From the NCBI RefSeq assembly GCF_020164595.1, contig NZ_JAIQZE010000010.1, positions 62,001 to 126,000 of the forward strand: 64,000 nucleotides of DNA. Direction: 5' to 3'. Under the pieces are notes generated by a model. It was not told where the DNA came from and searched no databases. It saw only the letters and a list, made by a program, of their open reading frames with translations. Below are positions 1 to 8,995 of the stretch, piece after piece (the first letter of the stretch is position 1; each line of letters begins with the position of its first letter). The position numbers and the translations under genes are program-made. Origin of the DNA: Psychroflexus longus. Lineage in GTDB: Bacteria; Bacteroidota; Bacteroidia; Flavobacteriales; Flavobacteriaceae.

Positions 1-33
1 GAGTATGCTTTTATTTGTAACAAAATAATTTAG

Positions 34-507
34 ATGATATATAAGAGTCTTTTATTACTGCTTGTACTCACGGGCTGTAAAAGTTCTCAAACTGATTTGC
101 CTGTTTTGCAGAATTGTCCTGGGAATGGGGATTGTGAAGTTCAAGTTTTTAAAGAAACTAAACTATTACTTCAAAAAGAATCATCAGAAATCTCAGATGT
201 ATCTTTTGAAGAGGACAAAGATTTTCAAGTTATTTTTATCAAATACAAAGACTCCAAGAGAAAAGAATATATTGAAGAAATCTATCTTCAAATCCCATCA
301 AGATTTAGAGAAATTCATTCCAAAAATCATAGTCTAAACAATCAGAAGGTAGTGTTTGGTAAAATCTGTGATTGTGAAGAGACTGGATTTACTTATGTAA
401 ATCACGGAGAACTTGTAATTATAAATAACAAGGAAACTATTTCACTTCATTTAGAAATCAAATCAGATAAAAAACATATAATTCAGATTATCGATCTTGA
501 AATCTAA
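34..507 (+). CDS. small lipoprotein, function unknown
   Basis: A 157-residue protein with a short lipoprotein signal: a leucine-rich stretch (residues 5-12) ends in the lipobox L-T-G-C, so Cys15 is probably lipidated and the protein is anchored in an envelope membrane. The rest is hydrophilic with several cysteines (including C-D-C near residue 112), and I recognise no domain. It runs toward the next gene and overlaps its end by four bases (504-507). The ATG at 34 is the only start that keeps the signal sequence. The coding call is well supported; the function is not known. Confidence 0.75.
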   Translation: MIYKSLLLLLVLTGCKSSQTDLPVLQNCPGNGDCEVQVFKETKLLLQKESSEISDVSFEEDKDFQVIFIKYKDSKRKEYIEEIYLQIPSRFREIHSKNHSLNNQKVVFGKICDCEETGFTYVNHGELVIINNKETISLHLEIKSDKKHIIQIIDLEI

Positions 508-1067
508 TTATCAATAACATCCCCAGAAAATGTAGGAACGCCAGGTGAGAAACTCGGTTTTTTTGTATCCTCTTCAGAGTTTAGTTCTATGACATTGTAA
601 GGGAAGTTCCCATTTCTGATCTTCTTTCTTTTCTTACAATCCAAATTGGCGTAAAACGTTTCATACTTTTCCTCAGCAGTCGTATCCCAGGCATACAAAT
701 AAACTTCTCTTACATAGGTTAAAATCAAATCGTAAGAATCGTGTTCTCCATAAGATCCTAACGCAATGATAGCTTGTTTTGAAGAGTCAGCTTTAGTTTT
801 TTCCTTATTAGGATTAGTTATAAAATCATAAACCGTTTCTTTTAATTTAATTTCAGAAATTCCTTCTTTTTTGATACCATTCATCAATAACTTTCCCTCC
901 TGATCAATGATTAGCGTCAACAGATTATTGGATTTTGAAGAGGTATAATCTTCATTTGAAATTTCTATTTCAATTGGGCAGGTGTTGTCAAGCCAGACTT
1001 GACTATGTGCACTACTTAATATTAATAAATATAAAACAGTAGAAAATAGAGTTTTCATAATTTTCAT
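504..1067 (-). CDS. secreted protein resembling the periplasmic domain of ExbD
   Basis: A 187-residue protein with a Sec signal peptide ending near residue 22 (S-A-H-S before Gln). The mature part follows the layout of the periplasmic half of flavobacterial ExbD proteins: a strand such as LLTLIIDQEGKLLMNG, a segment TNPNKEK, an A-I-I-A-L strand, an amphipathic helix with W-D-T-T-A-E-E, and a K-K-I-R-N segment followed by a polar tail. What is missing is the normal ExbD transmembrane anchor; a cleavable signal takes its place. The family assignment comes from remembered pattern, not an alignment. The start could also be the Met at 1058. No exbB or tonB is adjacent. Confidence 0.6.
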   Translation of the reverse strand: MKIMKTLFSTVLYLLILSSAHSQVWLDNTCPIEIEISNEDYTSSKSNNLLTLIIDQEGKLLMNGIKKEGISEIKLKETVYDFITNPNKEKTKADSSKQAIIALGSYGEHDSYDLILTYVREVYLYAWDTTAEEKYETFYANLDCKKRKKIRNGNFPYNVIELNSEEDTKKPSFSPGVPTFSGDVIDN

Positions 1068-1116
1068 CTTTATCTACAGCAAAGATATAAACTTATTCCT
1101 CCAATATCACTAGAGC

Positions 1117-1128
1117 TGATACATATCA
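1117..1128 (+). promoter_or_regulatory. FNR/CRP-like palindrome upstream of ccoI
   Basis: The sequence TGATACATATCA is a perfect TGAT-N4-ATCA palindrome, the core of FNR-type operators. Its centre lies 36.5 bp upstream of the end of a -7-like element (1152-1159), the same distance as at hemN. That fits an activator bound near -41.5. cbb3 operons are known FNR/FixK targets, which makes the site credible, but no regulator gene is in the window. Confidence 0.6.
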
Positions 1129-1151
1129 TTTTTAGTAACAGGCTATTGTGA

Positions 1152-1159
1152 GATTTTTG
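1152..1159 (+). promoter_or_regulatory. candidate -7 promoter element for the cco operon
   Basis: GATTTTTG resembles the Bacteroidota -7 element TAnnTTTG with one deviation (G for the first T). It is 17 bp before the ccoI start codon and correctly placed relative to the FNR-like site. No convincing -33 TTG is present, as expected for an activator-dependent promoter. Confidence 0.4.
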
Positions 1160-1176
1160 TATCCTAATTTAATTTT

Positions 1177-3573
1177 ATGTCAAAGGATAAGTGTTTTCAC
1201 TGTGGTGATGACTGTTCAACCAAGGTTTATCACGATGATAAAGTCTTTTGTTGTAATGGTTGTAAAACTGTTTTTGAGATCTTTTCTGAAAATGACTTGA
1301 CTTGCTACTATGATTTAGAGCAAAATCCTGGGGCAACTCCAAATGAAATCAATGGTAAATTTGATTATCTTGAAAAGGAAGATATCGTAAATAAGCTCAT
1401 TGATTTTCAGGAAGATTCTACTGAAATTGTTACTCTTTATATCCCTCATATTCACTGTAGCTCATGCATTTGGGTTCTCGAAAATCTTCATAAATTAAAT
1501 AAACACGTCGTTTCTTCTCAAGTTGACTTTCCCAAGAAAAAAGTTACGATAACTTACAATACAGAAGAATTTTCTCTGAAGTCATTGGTCGAGTTGATGT
1601 CGAGAATTGGCTACGAACCTTATATCAGTCTTGAAAATTACGGACAAGCCAAGCAAAATTTGGATAGAAGTCTCGTTTACAAAATTGGGGTTGCCGGCTT
1701 TGCTTTTGGTAATGTAATGTTTCTGAGTTTTCCAGAATACTTTGAAGTATCTGAATATTGGTTGGAGCAGTATAAGCCAGTTTTTAGATGGCTCATGTTT
1801 TTCTTCAGTTTGCCGGTGGTTATCTACGCTGGACAAGATTATTTCAAGTCGGCCATCAAGGGTTTGAGAAGTAAAATTCTAAATATTGATATTCCCATCG
1901 CTCTAGGAATTACCGTTTTGTTCTTGAGAAGTACCGTTGATATTCTTTTCAATTTAGGATCTGGATTTTTCGATAGTCTTACGGGTTTAGTATTCTTTCT
2001 GCTTTTAGGTAAAATCGTGCAACAGAAGACGTATAAATTTATGTCCTTCGAAAGGGATTATAAATCCTATTTCCCAATAGCGGTAACGAAAATAAATTCA
2101 GAAGGAAAAGAAGAAAACACGCAGGTTTACGAAATAGAAAGAGGAGATAGGTTACTCATCAGAAATCAGGAACTGCTTCCTGTAGATGGAGTCCTGATGT
2201 CCGCTACTGCAGAAATCGACTATAGCTTTGTTACTGGCGAAGCTAAACTTGTAAAAAAAGTATCTGGCGATAAAGTTTATGCAGGAGGAAAGCAGAGTGG
2301 AAGCGCTGTAGAAATTGTTGCCGAAAAGTCGGTTGAACAAAGCTACCTGACCCAATTATGGAGCAATGATGTTTTTCAAAAAGATTACAATCCAAAATTT
2401 CAAAGTCTTATTGATAAGATCAGTAAGAAATTTACAGTAGCAGTTCTTTCTATAGCTTTTTCAGGCTTGCTTTTCTGGCTGTTTTACGATGCCAGTCTTG
2501 CCTTAAATGTATTTACAGCGGTGCTCATTATTGCATGTCCTTGTGCTATTGCTTTGGCGACACCCTTTGCAATGGGTAACTTGTTGAGGATCTTCGGGAA
2601 GAATGGGTTTTATCTCAAAAACACAAACGTCCTGGAGCAAATGGCAGGCCTAGATGTGTTTGTTTTTGACAAAACAGGAACACTAACAACAAATAAAAAA
2701 AGTGATATTTCCTATTCTGGCCTGACTCTAAGCGAGGATGACAAGATGGTATTGAAAAACTCCTTCAGAAACTCCAATCATCCTTTGAGTAGAGAGTTGT
2801 ATTCCTTTTTAAGCAGTCAGAATATTCAAGATTCAGAATCTTTCGAAGAACACCTCGGAGAGGGGATTATTTCATCTTACAATGACCACACCTACAAGTT
2901 GGGTTCTGCAAAATTTGTTTCGGATCATGTGGAGGATCCGAGTTTGTCAACTGCCGTTCACATCAGTAAGGATGAGACTTACTTAGGCAAGTTTGAATTT
3001 GATACGATTTACAGAAAAGGAGTAGAGCCACTTTTCCGGTCTTTGGACTCGCATTATAAACTGATTATTCTTTCTGGAGATAACGAAGGAGAAAAGCCAG
3101 TGCTTACCAAGATGTTACCCAAAACTACCCAAATGTTTTTTAATCAAAAGCCTGACTCCAAAATGCGTTTGATTGAAAAAATTCAATCTGAAAACAAAAA
3201 TGTCGCCATGGTTGGAGATGGTTTAAACGATGCTGGAGCACTTAAGCAAGCTGATATAGGTATTGCCATTTCAGAAGATGTAAATGTTTTCTCTCCTGCC
3301 TGCGATGCGATAATGGATGCTTCTGAATTTTATAAACTTGATAAGTATGTTGGCATTACAAAAAAAGGAATCAAAATCATTAAACTCAGTTTTGCATTCT
3401 CATTCCTCTATAACGTCATTGGTCTCTATTTCGCCTTGACAGGTCAGCTACAGCCTGTTATTGCTGCAATACTCATGCCTTTAAGCTCAATTTCAATCGT
3501 CATTTTTACAACATTGGCAACACAATACATTTCCAAACCAATTCTTAATGAAAAGCCAAGTAAACATGACTAA
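1177..3573 (+). CDS. ccoI: copper-exporting P1B-type ATPase for cbb3 oxidase assembly
   Basis: A 798-residue inner-membrane P-type ATPase that supplies copper for the CuB centre of cbb3 oxidase. It has an N-terminal cysteine-rich metal-binding domain (C-F-H-C, then F-C-C-N-G-C, residues 6-30), a heavy-metal-associated domain with H-C-S-S-C at 93-97, several membrane helices, the ion-binding C-P-C at 454-456, the phosphorylation motif DKTGTLT from residue 498 and the hinge GDGLNDAGA near residue 681. It is the first gene of the cco operon, followed after 50 bp by ccoS. Length and domain order match CcoI/FixI. A weak 5-bp hairpin with a T-run overlaps its stop codon and might moderate expression of the genes downstream. 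Confidence 0.95.
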   Translation: MSKDKCFHCGDDCSTKVYHDDKVFCCNGCKTVFEIFSENDLTCYYDLEQNPGATPNEINGKFDYLEKEDIVNKLIDFQEDSTEIVTLYIPHIHCSSCIWVLENLHKLNKHVVSSQVDFPKKKVTITYNTEEFSLKSLVELMSRIGYEPYISLENYGQAKQNLDRSLVYKIGVAGFAFGNVMFLSFPEYFEVSEYWLEQYKPVFRWLMFFFSLPVVIYAGQDYFKSAIKGLRSKILNIDIPIALGITVLFLRSTVDILFNLGSGFFDSLTGLVFFLLLGKIVQQKTYKFMSFERDYKSYFPIAVTKINSEGKEENTQVYEIERGDRLLIRNQELLPVDGVLMSATAEIDYSFVTGEAKLVKKVSGDKVYAGGKQSGSAVEIVAEKSVEQSYLTQLWSNDVFQKDYNPKFQSLIDKISKKFTVAVLSIAFSGLLFWLFYDASLALNVFTAVLIIACPCAIALATPFAMGNLLRIFGKNGFYLKNTNVLEQMAGLDVFVFDKTGTLTTNKKSDISYSGLTLSEDDKMVLKNSFRNSNHPLSRELYSFLSSQNIQDSESFEEHLGEGIISSYNDHTYKLGSAKFVSDHVEDPSLSTAVHISKDETYLGKFEFDTIYRKGVEPLFRSLDSHYKLIILSGDNEGEKPVLTKMLPKTTQMFFNQKPDSKMRLIEKIQSENKNVAMVGDGLNDAGALKQADIGIAISEDVNVFSPACDAIMDASEFYKLDKYVGITKKGIKIIKLSFAFSFLYNVIGLYFALTGQLQPVIAAILMPLSSISIVIFTTLATQYISKPILNEKPSKHD

Positions 3574-3623
3574 GGTCATTTTTTAAAGAGAACTACCCGC
3601 GTAATTTTGAAAAAAATTAAACT

Positions 3624-3830
3624 ATGAATGTCATTTACGGACTTCTTGCCATCAGTATTCTTGTAGCCCTTGTGTTTTTTGGGCTCTTTATTTTCTCAGT
3701 TAAAAAAGGCCAATTTGATGATGATTATACACCATCGGTAAGAATGCTATTCGATGACGAATTAGTTAAAGACGATGACGCTAAAGTAAAAGACAAAGAA
3801 AATTCGCCCAATCAACAAAAACAATCATAA
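3624..3830 (+). CDS. ccoS: cbb3 oxidase maturation protein CcoS
   Basis: A 68-residue protein with one N-terminal membrane helix (about residues 4-27) followed by the motif K-K-G-Q-F-D-D and an acidic tail, the signature of CcoS/FixS. CcoS is needed to insert haem and copper into the cbb3 oxidase. It sits between ccoI and ccoNO, with only two bases between its stop and the next start codon, so the two are very likely co-translated. Confidence 0.93.
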   Translation: MNVIYGLLAISILVALVFFGLFIFSVKKGQFDDDYTPSVRMLFDDELVKDDDAKVKDKENSPNQQKQS

Positions 3831-3832
3831 TT

Positions 3833-6028
3833 ATGGAGTTACAGCAATTTCATTACGATAACAAAATCGTAAAAAACTTCCTTTATGCCACAATTATTTG
3901 GGGTGTGGTAGGAATGTCTGTTGGCCTATTATTGGCATTTATGTTTATTTTTCCAAGCGTAACCGATGGTATCTCTTGGTTAAGTTTCGGTCGTTTAAGA
4001 CCATTACACACCAATGCTGTGATTTTCGCATTTGTTGGTAATGCTATTTTTGCTGGGGTATATTACTCTACTCAAAGATTACTCAAAGCTAGAATGTTTA
4101 GTGATGCTTTAAGTAAAATCAACTTCTGGGGATGGCAATTAATCATCGTTGCAGCAGCAATCACATTACCTTTAGGTTTTTCAAGCTCAAAAGAATACGC
4201 TGAATTAGAATGGCCTATCGATATTATGATAGCCATTGTTTGGGTTGTTTTTGGATGGAATCTTATCGGTACAATCCTCAAAAGACGTCAACGTCACTTA
4301 TATGTAGCCATTTGGTTTTACTTAGCCACATTCGTTACCGTTGCCGTGCTTCATATTTTCAATAGTTTGGCCTTGCCTGTTAACCTGTTTAAAAGTTATT
4401 CTGCTTACGCTGGTGTTCAGGATGCTTTGGTACAATGGTGGTATGGACACAACGCGGTTGCGTTTTTCTTGACTACCCCATTCTTAGGTTTGATGTATTA
4501 TTTTGTACCTAAAGCAGCGAACAGACCTGTTTATTCTTATAAATTATCGATCATTCACTTCTGGTCTTTGATCTTTATCTACATCTGGGCTGGTCCACAC
4601 CACTTGCTATACACTGCATTGCCAGACTGGGCTCAAAATTTAGGTGTTACCTTTTCTATTATGTTATTGATGCCATCCTGGGGTGGAATGATTAATGGTC
4701 TTCTTACCCTTCGAGGTGCATGGGATAAAGTAAGGACAGATCCTGTTCTTAAATTCTTCGTGGTTGCTATTACAGGTTATGGTATGGCTACTTTTGAAGG
4801 ACCTATGCTTTCGCTTAAAAATGTAAATGCTATCGCTCATTTTACAGACTGGATTATCGCTCACGTTCACGTTGGAGCCTTAGCATGGAACGGATTCCTG
4901 ACTTTTGGTATGGTTTATTGGTTGGTTCCTAGATTGTTTAAGACTAAATTATTTTCTACTGGGTTAGCTAACTTACACTTTTGGCTGGGTACTCTAGGTA
5001 TTGTCATGTACGCGTTACCAATGTATGTTGCCGGTTTCTTACAGGCTTCAATGTGGAAACAATTCAATCCAGATGGAAGTTTGTTTTACGGTAACTTCTT
5101 AGAAACTGTTACTGAAATTATGCCGATGTATTGGATGAGAGCTATCGGAGGTAGTCTTTATATCATAGGTACTTTTGTAATGATTTACAACGTCATTAGA
5201 ACAGCAAAAGCAGGTTCAAGCGTTGAGGATGAACTTGCAGAAGCAGCTGCTTTAAGCCGCGGTGGTAGAAGAAAAAGAGGAGAGAAATTCCATACTTGGT
5301 TGGAAAGAAAGCCTATCCAATTAACTATCTTGGCAACAATCGCCATTCTTATAGGTGGTATAGTTCAGATCATTCCCACCTTATTGGTAAAATCTAATAT
5401 ACCAACAATTTCTACTGTGAAACCCTATACCCCATTAGAACTTGAGGGTCGTGACCTATACATTCGAGAAGGTTGTGTGGGATGTCACTCCCAGATGGTG
5501 AGACCTTTCAGAAGTGAAGTAGAACGTTATGGTGAATATGCCAAAGCTGGAGAATTTGTTTACGATAGACCATTCCTATGGGGAAGTAAACGAACAGGTC
5601 CAGACTTACTGAGAGTTGGAGGAAAATATTCTGACAACTGGCACTTTAACCATATGTACGATCCGCAAAGTACCTCTTCGGGATCTATCATGCCAAGTTA
5701 CCAGTGGTTAATCAAGAATGAGCTTGATAAATCAAACACTGAAGATAAATTACAAACTATGGCAGATCTTGGAGTTCCATACTCTGATGAAGAAATAGAA
5801 AATGCTCAGGCTTCAATGCTTGCACAGGGAGAGGAGATTCAATCTAACTTGTATAACGATCCGGATTTTGTAAAAGCATATGAAGCTGATAAAGCTTATG
5901 CGGAAGAAAATAATCTCGATTTTGTTGAAATGAAAAACAGAGAGATTGTTGCTCTTATTGCATACCTGCAAAGACTGGGAACTGATATTAAAATAAAGAC
6001 TAACCAAGAAGTCACAACTTCTAATTAA
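3833..6028 (+). CDS. ccoNO: cbb3-type cytochrome c oxidase, fused CcoN-CcoO subunits
   Basis: A 731-residue fusion of the catalytic subunit I (CcoN, about residues 1-490) and the mono-haem cytochrome c subunit II (CcoO, about 510-731). The CcoN part has many membrane helices and the haem and CuB histidine motifs: RPLHTNA, W-Y-G-H-N-A-V, G-P-H-H-L and A-H-V-H-V-G. The CcoO part has a membrane anchor (about 500-525) and one haem site C-V-G-C-H at 548-552, with the downstream methionine region G-S-I-M-P-S-Y. The complex reduces oxygen to water with high affinity and pumps protons. CcoN-CcoO fusion is usual in Bacteroidota. It is followed by ccoQ after 11 bp. Confidence 0.95.
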   Translation: MELQQFHYDNKIVKNFLYATIIWGVVGMSVGLLLAFMFIFPSVTDGISWLSFGRLRPLHTNAVIFAFVGNAIFAGVYYSTQRLLKARMFSDALSKINFWGWQLIIVAAAITLPLGFSSSKEYAELEWPIDIMIAIVWVVFGWNLIGTILKRRQRHLYVAIWFYLATFVTVAVLHIFNSLALPVNLFKSYSAYAGVQDALVQWWYGHNAVAFFLTTPFLGLMYYFVPKAANRPVYSYKLSIIHFWSLIFIYIWAGPHHLLYTALPDWAQNLGVTFSIMLLMPSWGGMINGLLTLRGAWDKVRTDPVLKFFVVAITGYGMATFEGPMLSLKNVNAIAHFTDWIIAHVHVGALAWNGFLTFGMVYWLVPRLFKTKLFSTGLANLHFWLGTLGIVMYALPMYVAGFLQASMWKQFNPDGSLFYGNFLETVTEIMPMYWMRAIGGSLYIIGTFVMIYNVIRTAKAGSSVEDELAEAAALSRGGRRKRGEKFHTWLERKPIQLTILATIAILIGGIVQIIPTLLVKSNIPTISTVKPYTPLELEGRDLYIREGCVGCHSQMVRPFRSEVERYGEYAKAGEFVYDRPFLWGSKRTGPDLLRVGGKYSDNWHFNHMYDPQSTSSGSIMPSYQWLIKNELDKSNTEDKLQTMADLGVPYSDEEIENAQASMLAQGEEIQSNLYNDPDFVKAYEADKAYAEENNLDFVEMKNREIVALIAYLQRLGTDIKIKTNQEVTTSN

Positions 6029-6039
6029 ATCCTTGAACT

Positions 6040-6225
6040 ATGTTGAAATTTATAAAAGGACATATGGAAACGATACAAGGGATAGAGATCTATCCCATCA
6101 TTTCTCTGCTTATTTTCTTCATCTTTTTTGTTGTGCTTTTCTGGTGGGTGTTTACCGCCAAGAAAGACTACGTGGAAGAAGTAAGTCAAATACCATTGGA
6201 ATCTAAAAACGACCATCAATTATGA
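6040..6225 (+). CDS. ccoQ: CcoQ-like small cbb3 oxidase subunit
   Basis: A 61-residue protein with one membrane helix (about residues 18-38, rich in I, L, F and V and ending F-W-W-V-F) and a charged tail, as in the CcoQ/FixQ subunit that stabilises the oxidase. The stop codon overlaps the ccoP start (ATGA at 6222-6225), showing translational coupling. A second Met at residue 9 could be the true start. The assignment rests on size, topology and position between ccoNO and ccoP. Confidence 0.85.
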   Translation: MLKFIKGHMETIQGIEIYPIISLLIFFIFFVVLFWWVFTAKKDYVEEVSQIPLESKNDHQL

Positions 6226-7109
6226 GAAACCTAGCATCTATATTTAGAATCATAGCGCTGGTAGCAATAGCTTGGGGAGGAATTGAACTTCTTTTTGAAA
6301 CAGAACCAGGACAGCTTGCCGTGTTAGCATATCCAAAAACCTTAATTTTCTTAGGAGTCATAGCTCTAGTGTCTATTGCTATTGAAGTTTCTGTTGCTGC
6401 ACTTAGATTTACATTGTTCAAGTCACTTTCAGAAGAGAAACAAGAAAAATTTTTAGCCTTAGAAAATAAGCAAGTAAATCAATTGAAGGCGAAATTTGAA
6501 AACCTTCCAAAACTTTTGACTCGTTCAAGACCTATTGAAGAAGAAGGTGAAATTGAGCTGGATCATGACTATGACGGTATTCGTGAGCTGGACAATAAAT
6601 TACCACCATGGTGGATCTATAGCTTCTATGCGAGTATAATTTTTGCAGCCATTTACTTAGTGAGATTCCATGTGTTTGACGATTACACCCAAGTTGAAGA
6701 ATATAAAGCTGAGGTGGCTCAAGCTGAAATAGACATTGCTCGATATAAAGAAACTGCCAAAGATTTGGTTACTCTGGAAACAGTAACGCTTATGGCAGAT
6801 CCATCAGATCTGGAAGCTGGTAAGCAAATCTACACCAACAACTGCGTAGCTTGTCACAAGGCTGATGCAGGTGGAGGAATTGGTCCTAACCTAACAGATG
6901 AACATTGGATTCTTGGGGGTGGAATTAAGAATGTGTACAGAACTTTACTTGAAGGTGGGCGACCAGGAAAAGGCATGGTGTCTTGGAAAAATGACTTCAA
7001 ACCTTCAGAATTACAGCAGGTAGCGAGTTATGTGCTTTCATTGCAAGGAACTGTCCCAGCTGAACCTAAAGAACCTGAAGGTGAGATTTGGGTAGAAGAA
7101 ATAGAATAA
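6222..7109 (+). CDS. ccoP: cbb3 oxidase cytochrome c subunit III, single haem
   Basis: A 295-residue membrane-bound cytochrome c that passes electrons to CcoO/CcoN. Two hydrophobic stretches lie in the first 65 residues, followed by a charged cytoplasmic segment. The CcoP N-terminal motif G-I-R-E-L-D-N-K-L-P-P-W-W starts near residue 118, a membrane helix follows (about 132-150), and the C-terminal cytochrome domain has one haem site C-V-A-C-H at 208-212 with G-I-G-P-N-L-T and a K-G-M-V-S-W methionine region. CcoP of proteobacteria usually carries two haems; only one C-x-x-C-H is present here. It overlaps ccoQ by four bases. Confidence 0.93.
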   Translation: MRNLASIFRIIALVAIAWGGIELLFETEPGQLAVLAYPKTLIFLGVIALVSIAIEVSVAALRFTLFKSLSEEKQEKFLALENKQVNQLKAKFENLPKLLTRSRPIEEEGEIELDHDYDGIRELDNKLPPWWIYSFYASIIFAAIYLVRFHVFDDYTQVEEYKAEVAQAEIDIARYKETAKDLVTLETVTLMADPSDLEAGKQIYTNNCVACHKADAGGGIGPNLTDEHWILGGGIKNVYRTLLEGGRPGKGMVSWKNDFKPSELQQVASYVLSLQGTVPAEPKEPEGEIWVEEIE

Positions 7110-7126
7110 TTTTAAAATAAAGCAAA

Positions 7127-8542
7127 GTGGATAATAAGCAAGAATTTAGAAACAGCATAGGGACGTTAGACCAGGAGGGAAAGCGTGCCTGGGTATATCC
7201 AAAAAAGCCTAATGGTGTTTTTTATAAGTATAGAAAATACGTTAGTTATTTTCTGTTACTTTTCTTGTTCGCCGCTCCTTTTATTAAAGTCAATGGGAAT
7301 CAATTTTTACTTTTTAATGTATTAGAGCGTAAGTTCAACATTTTTGGATTTCCGTTTTGGCCACAGGATTTTTATCTCTTTGTGATTTCCATGATTATTG
7401 GAGTCGTTTTTATCGCTTTGTTTACTGTTGCTTTTGGAAGGATCTTTTGTGGGTGGATTTGTCCACAGACCATTTTTATGGAAATGGTATTTAGACGAAT
7501 AGAATATGCCATAGAAGGCGATCGAGGCAAACAGATACGCTTAGATAAAGCTCCGTGGAACAAAGAAAAAATATTAAAAAAAGGAAGTAAATGGGCTATT
7601 TTTGCCTTCATCTCCTTTTTGATTGCCAACGTGTTTCTAGCTTACCTGATCAGTAGTGATGAGTTAGTGAAATACATCACCAATGGACCAACTAGTCACT
7701 TAGGAACATTTATACCATTACTCATTTTTACGGCCGTTTTCTACTTTGTATTTGCCTGGTTTAGAGAGCAAGTCTGTATCATAGCTTGTCCTTACGGAAG
7801 ACTTCAAGGTGCGATGCTGGATAAGAAATCTATTGTGGTAGCTTATGATCACAAGCGGGGAGAAAGAGAACTTGGTCGTCAAAAATTTAAGAAAAATCAA
7901 AATAGGGCAGAAGAAGGTGTTGGAGATTGTATTGAATGCTCGCAATGTGTTCAAGTTTGTCCTACGGGGATAGACATTCGAAATGGGACTCAGCTGGAAT
8001 GTGTTAACTGCACCGCATGTATCGATGCTTGCGATTCTATCATGGAAAGCGTGGATTTACCTAAGGGACTTATTCGTTATGCTAGTGAAGAGAATATTGA
8101 GAAAAAAGCCAAATTCGAATTTACACCGAGATTGAAAGGCTATTCAGCAGTTTTGACTATACTCATTGGTTTTTTAATAGGTCTTTTACTTATCAGAAGC
8201 GATATTGAAGCTAAGGTTTTGAGATTACCTGGACAACTTTATGAAATGACAGAAGAAGGTAAAGTGTCCAATGTTTTCACTTATAAATTACTGAACAAAA
8301 CCAATGTGGAAATGGATAGTATTCATTTTAAACTTAACTCTTTTGACGGTGAATTAAAAATGGTTAAAAAAGAGTATTTCAGCATAGATAAAGGCGGAAT
8401 TGCCAAAGGAACCTTCTTCATAGAAATAGAACCAGCTCTGCTTAGCGATTCCAAAAATAAAATTGAAATAGAAGTTTATAGTAAAGACCGAATCATTGAC
8501 CGGGCAACGACTAACTTCATGGGACCACGAACCTTTAGATAA
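7127..8542 (+). CDS. ccoG: cbb3 oxidase accessory ferredoxin-like protein CcoG
   Basis: A 471-residue membrane protein of the RdxA/RdxB/FixG family, reported as a copper reductase in cbb3 assembly. It has several membrane helices in the first half, a conserved G-R-I-F-C-G-W-I-C-P-Q motif in the first half, a 4Fe-4S motif C-I-E-C-S-Q-C-V-Q-V-C-P starting at Cys268, a second cysteine cluster C-V-N-C-T-A-C-I-D-A-C from Cys292, another helix and a C-terminal Ig-like FixG domain. The start is a GTG at 7127, 17 bp after ccoP; the next in-frame ATG would remove conserved N-terminal sequence. Confidence 0.93.
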   Translation: MDNKQEFRNSIGTLDQEGKRAWVYPKKPNGVFYKYRKYVSYFLLLFLFAAPFIKVNGNQFLLFNVLERKFNIFGFPFWPQDFYLFVISMIIGVVFIALFTVAFGRIFCGWICPQTIFMEMVFRRIEYAIEGDRGKQIRLDKAPWNKEKILKKGSKWAIFAFISFLIANVFLAYLISSDELVKYITNGPTSHLGTFIPLLIFTAVFYFVFAWFREQVCIIACPYGRLQGAMLDKKSIVVAYDHKRGERELGRQKFKKNQNRAEEGVGDCIECSQCVQVCPTGIDIRNGTQLECVNCTACIDACDSIMESVDLPKGLIRYASEENIEKKAKFEFTPRLKGYSAVLTILIGFLIGLLLIRSDIEAKVLRLPGQLYEMTEEGKVSNVFTYKLLNKTNVEMDSIHFKLNSFDGELKMVKKEYFSIDKGGIAKGTFFIEIEPALLSDSKNKIEIEVYSKDRIIDRATTNFMGPRTFR

Positions 8543-8548
8543 AAAATT

Positions 8549-8995
8549 ATGAAATTAAATTGGGGAACATCTATAGTAATAGCATTTGTACTTTTCATTG
8601 GATTCATCATGTTTATGGTGGTACAAATGTTGTCAAATAAAGAACTAGAATACGACCTTGTCGTGGAGTCTTATTACCAAAAAGAATTGACTTTTCAGGA
8701 CGATTTGGACTCTGCACAGAATGCGGCAGATTTGGAAAATCAGGTGAATATAGCAATGACATCAGAAGGGCTTCAGATTATTTTTCCTTCAGATTTTGAT
8801 TATTCTGAAATAGAAGGAGAAGTTTTTCTTTACAGACCATCAGATAAGGCATTGGATTTCACAGTTCAGCTTCAATTGGAAAACAGTGAATATGTTTTAC
8901 CAAGATCATTGATGGAGGCTGGGAAATGGGAAGTCAACCTAAAGTTTAATCACAAAGGCGAAGATTATTTTATTCAACAAAAAATTCAAATCTAA
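8549..8995 (+). CDS. ccoH: FixH/CcoH family cbb3 assembly protein
   Basis: A 148-residue protein with one N-terminal membrane helix (about residues 7-28) followed by a periplasmic domain containing the FixH signature Y-Y-Q-K-E-L-T-F-Q-D-D near residue 43 and a C-terminal strand-rich part with G-K-W-E-V. CcoH is required for assembly or stability of cbb3 oxidase. It lies six bases after ccoG and directly abuts the next gene, whose ATG follows its stop codon without a gap. Confidence 0.9.
   Translation: MKLNWGTSIVIAFVLFIGFIMFMVVQMLSNKELEYDLVVESYYQKELTFQDDLDSAQNAADLENQVNIAMTSEGLQIIFPSDFDYSEIEGEVFLYRPSDKALDFTVQLQLENSEYVLPRSLMEAGKWEVNLKFNHKGEDYFIQQKIQI

Noticed and set aside
3566-3585. hairpin ATGAC/GTCAT with T-run at the ccoI stop codon as a terminator
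   Set aside because: The stem has only five base pairs and the next cco genes follow in a tightly spaced operon; at most it attenuates.
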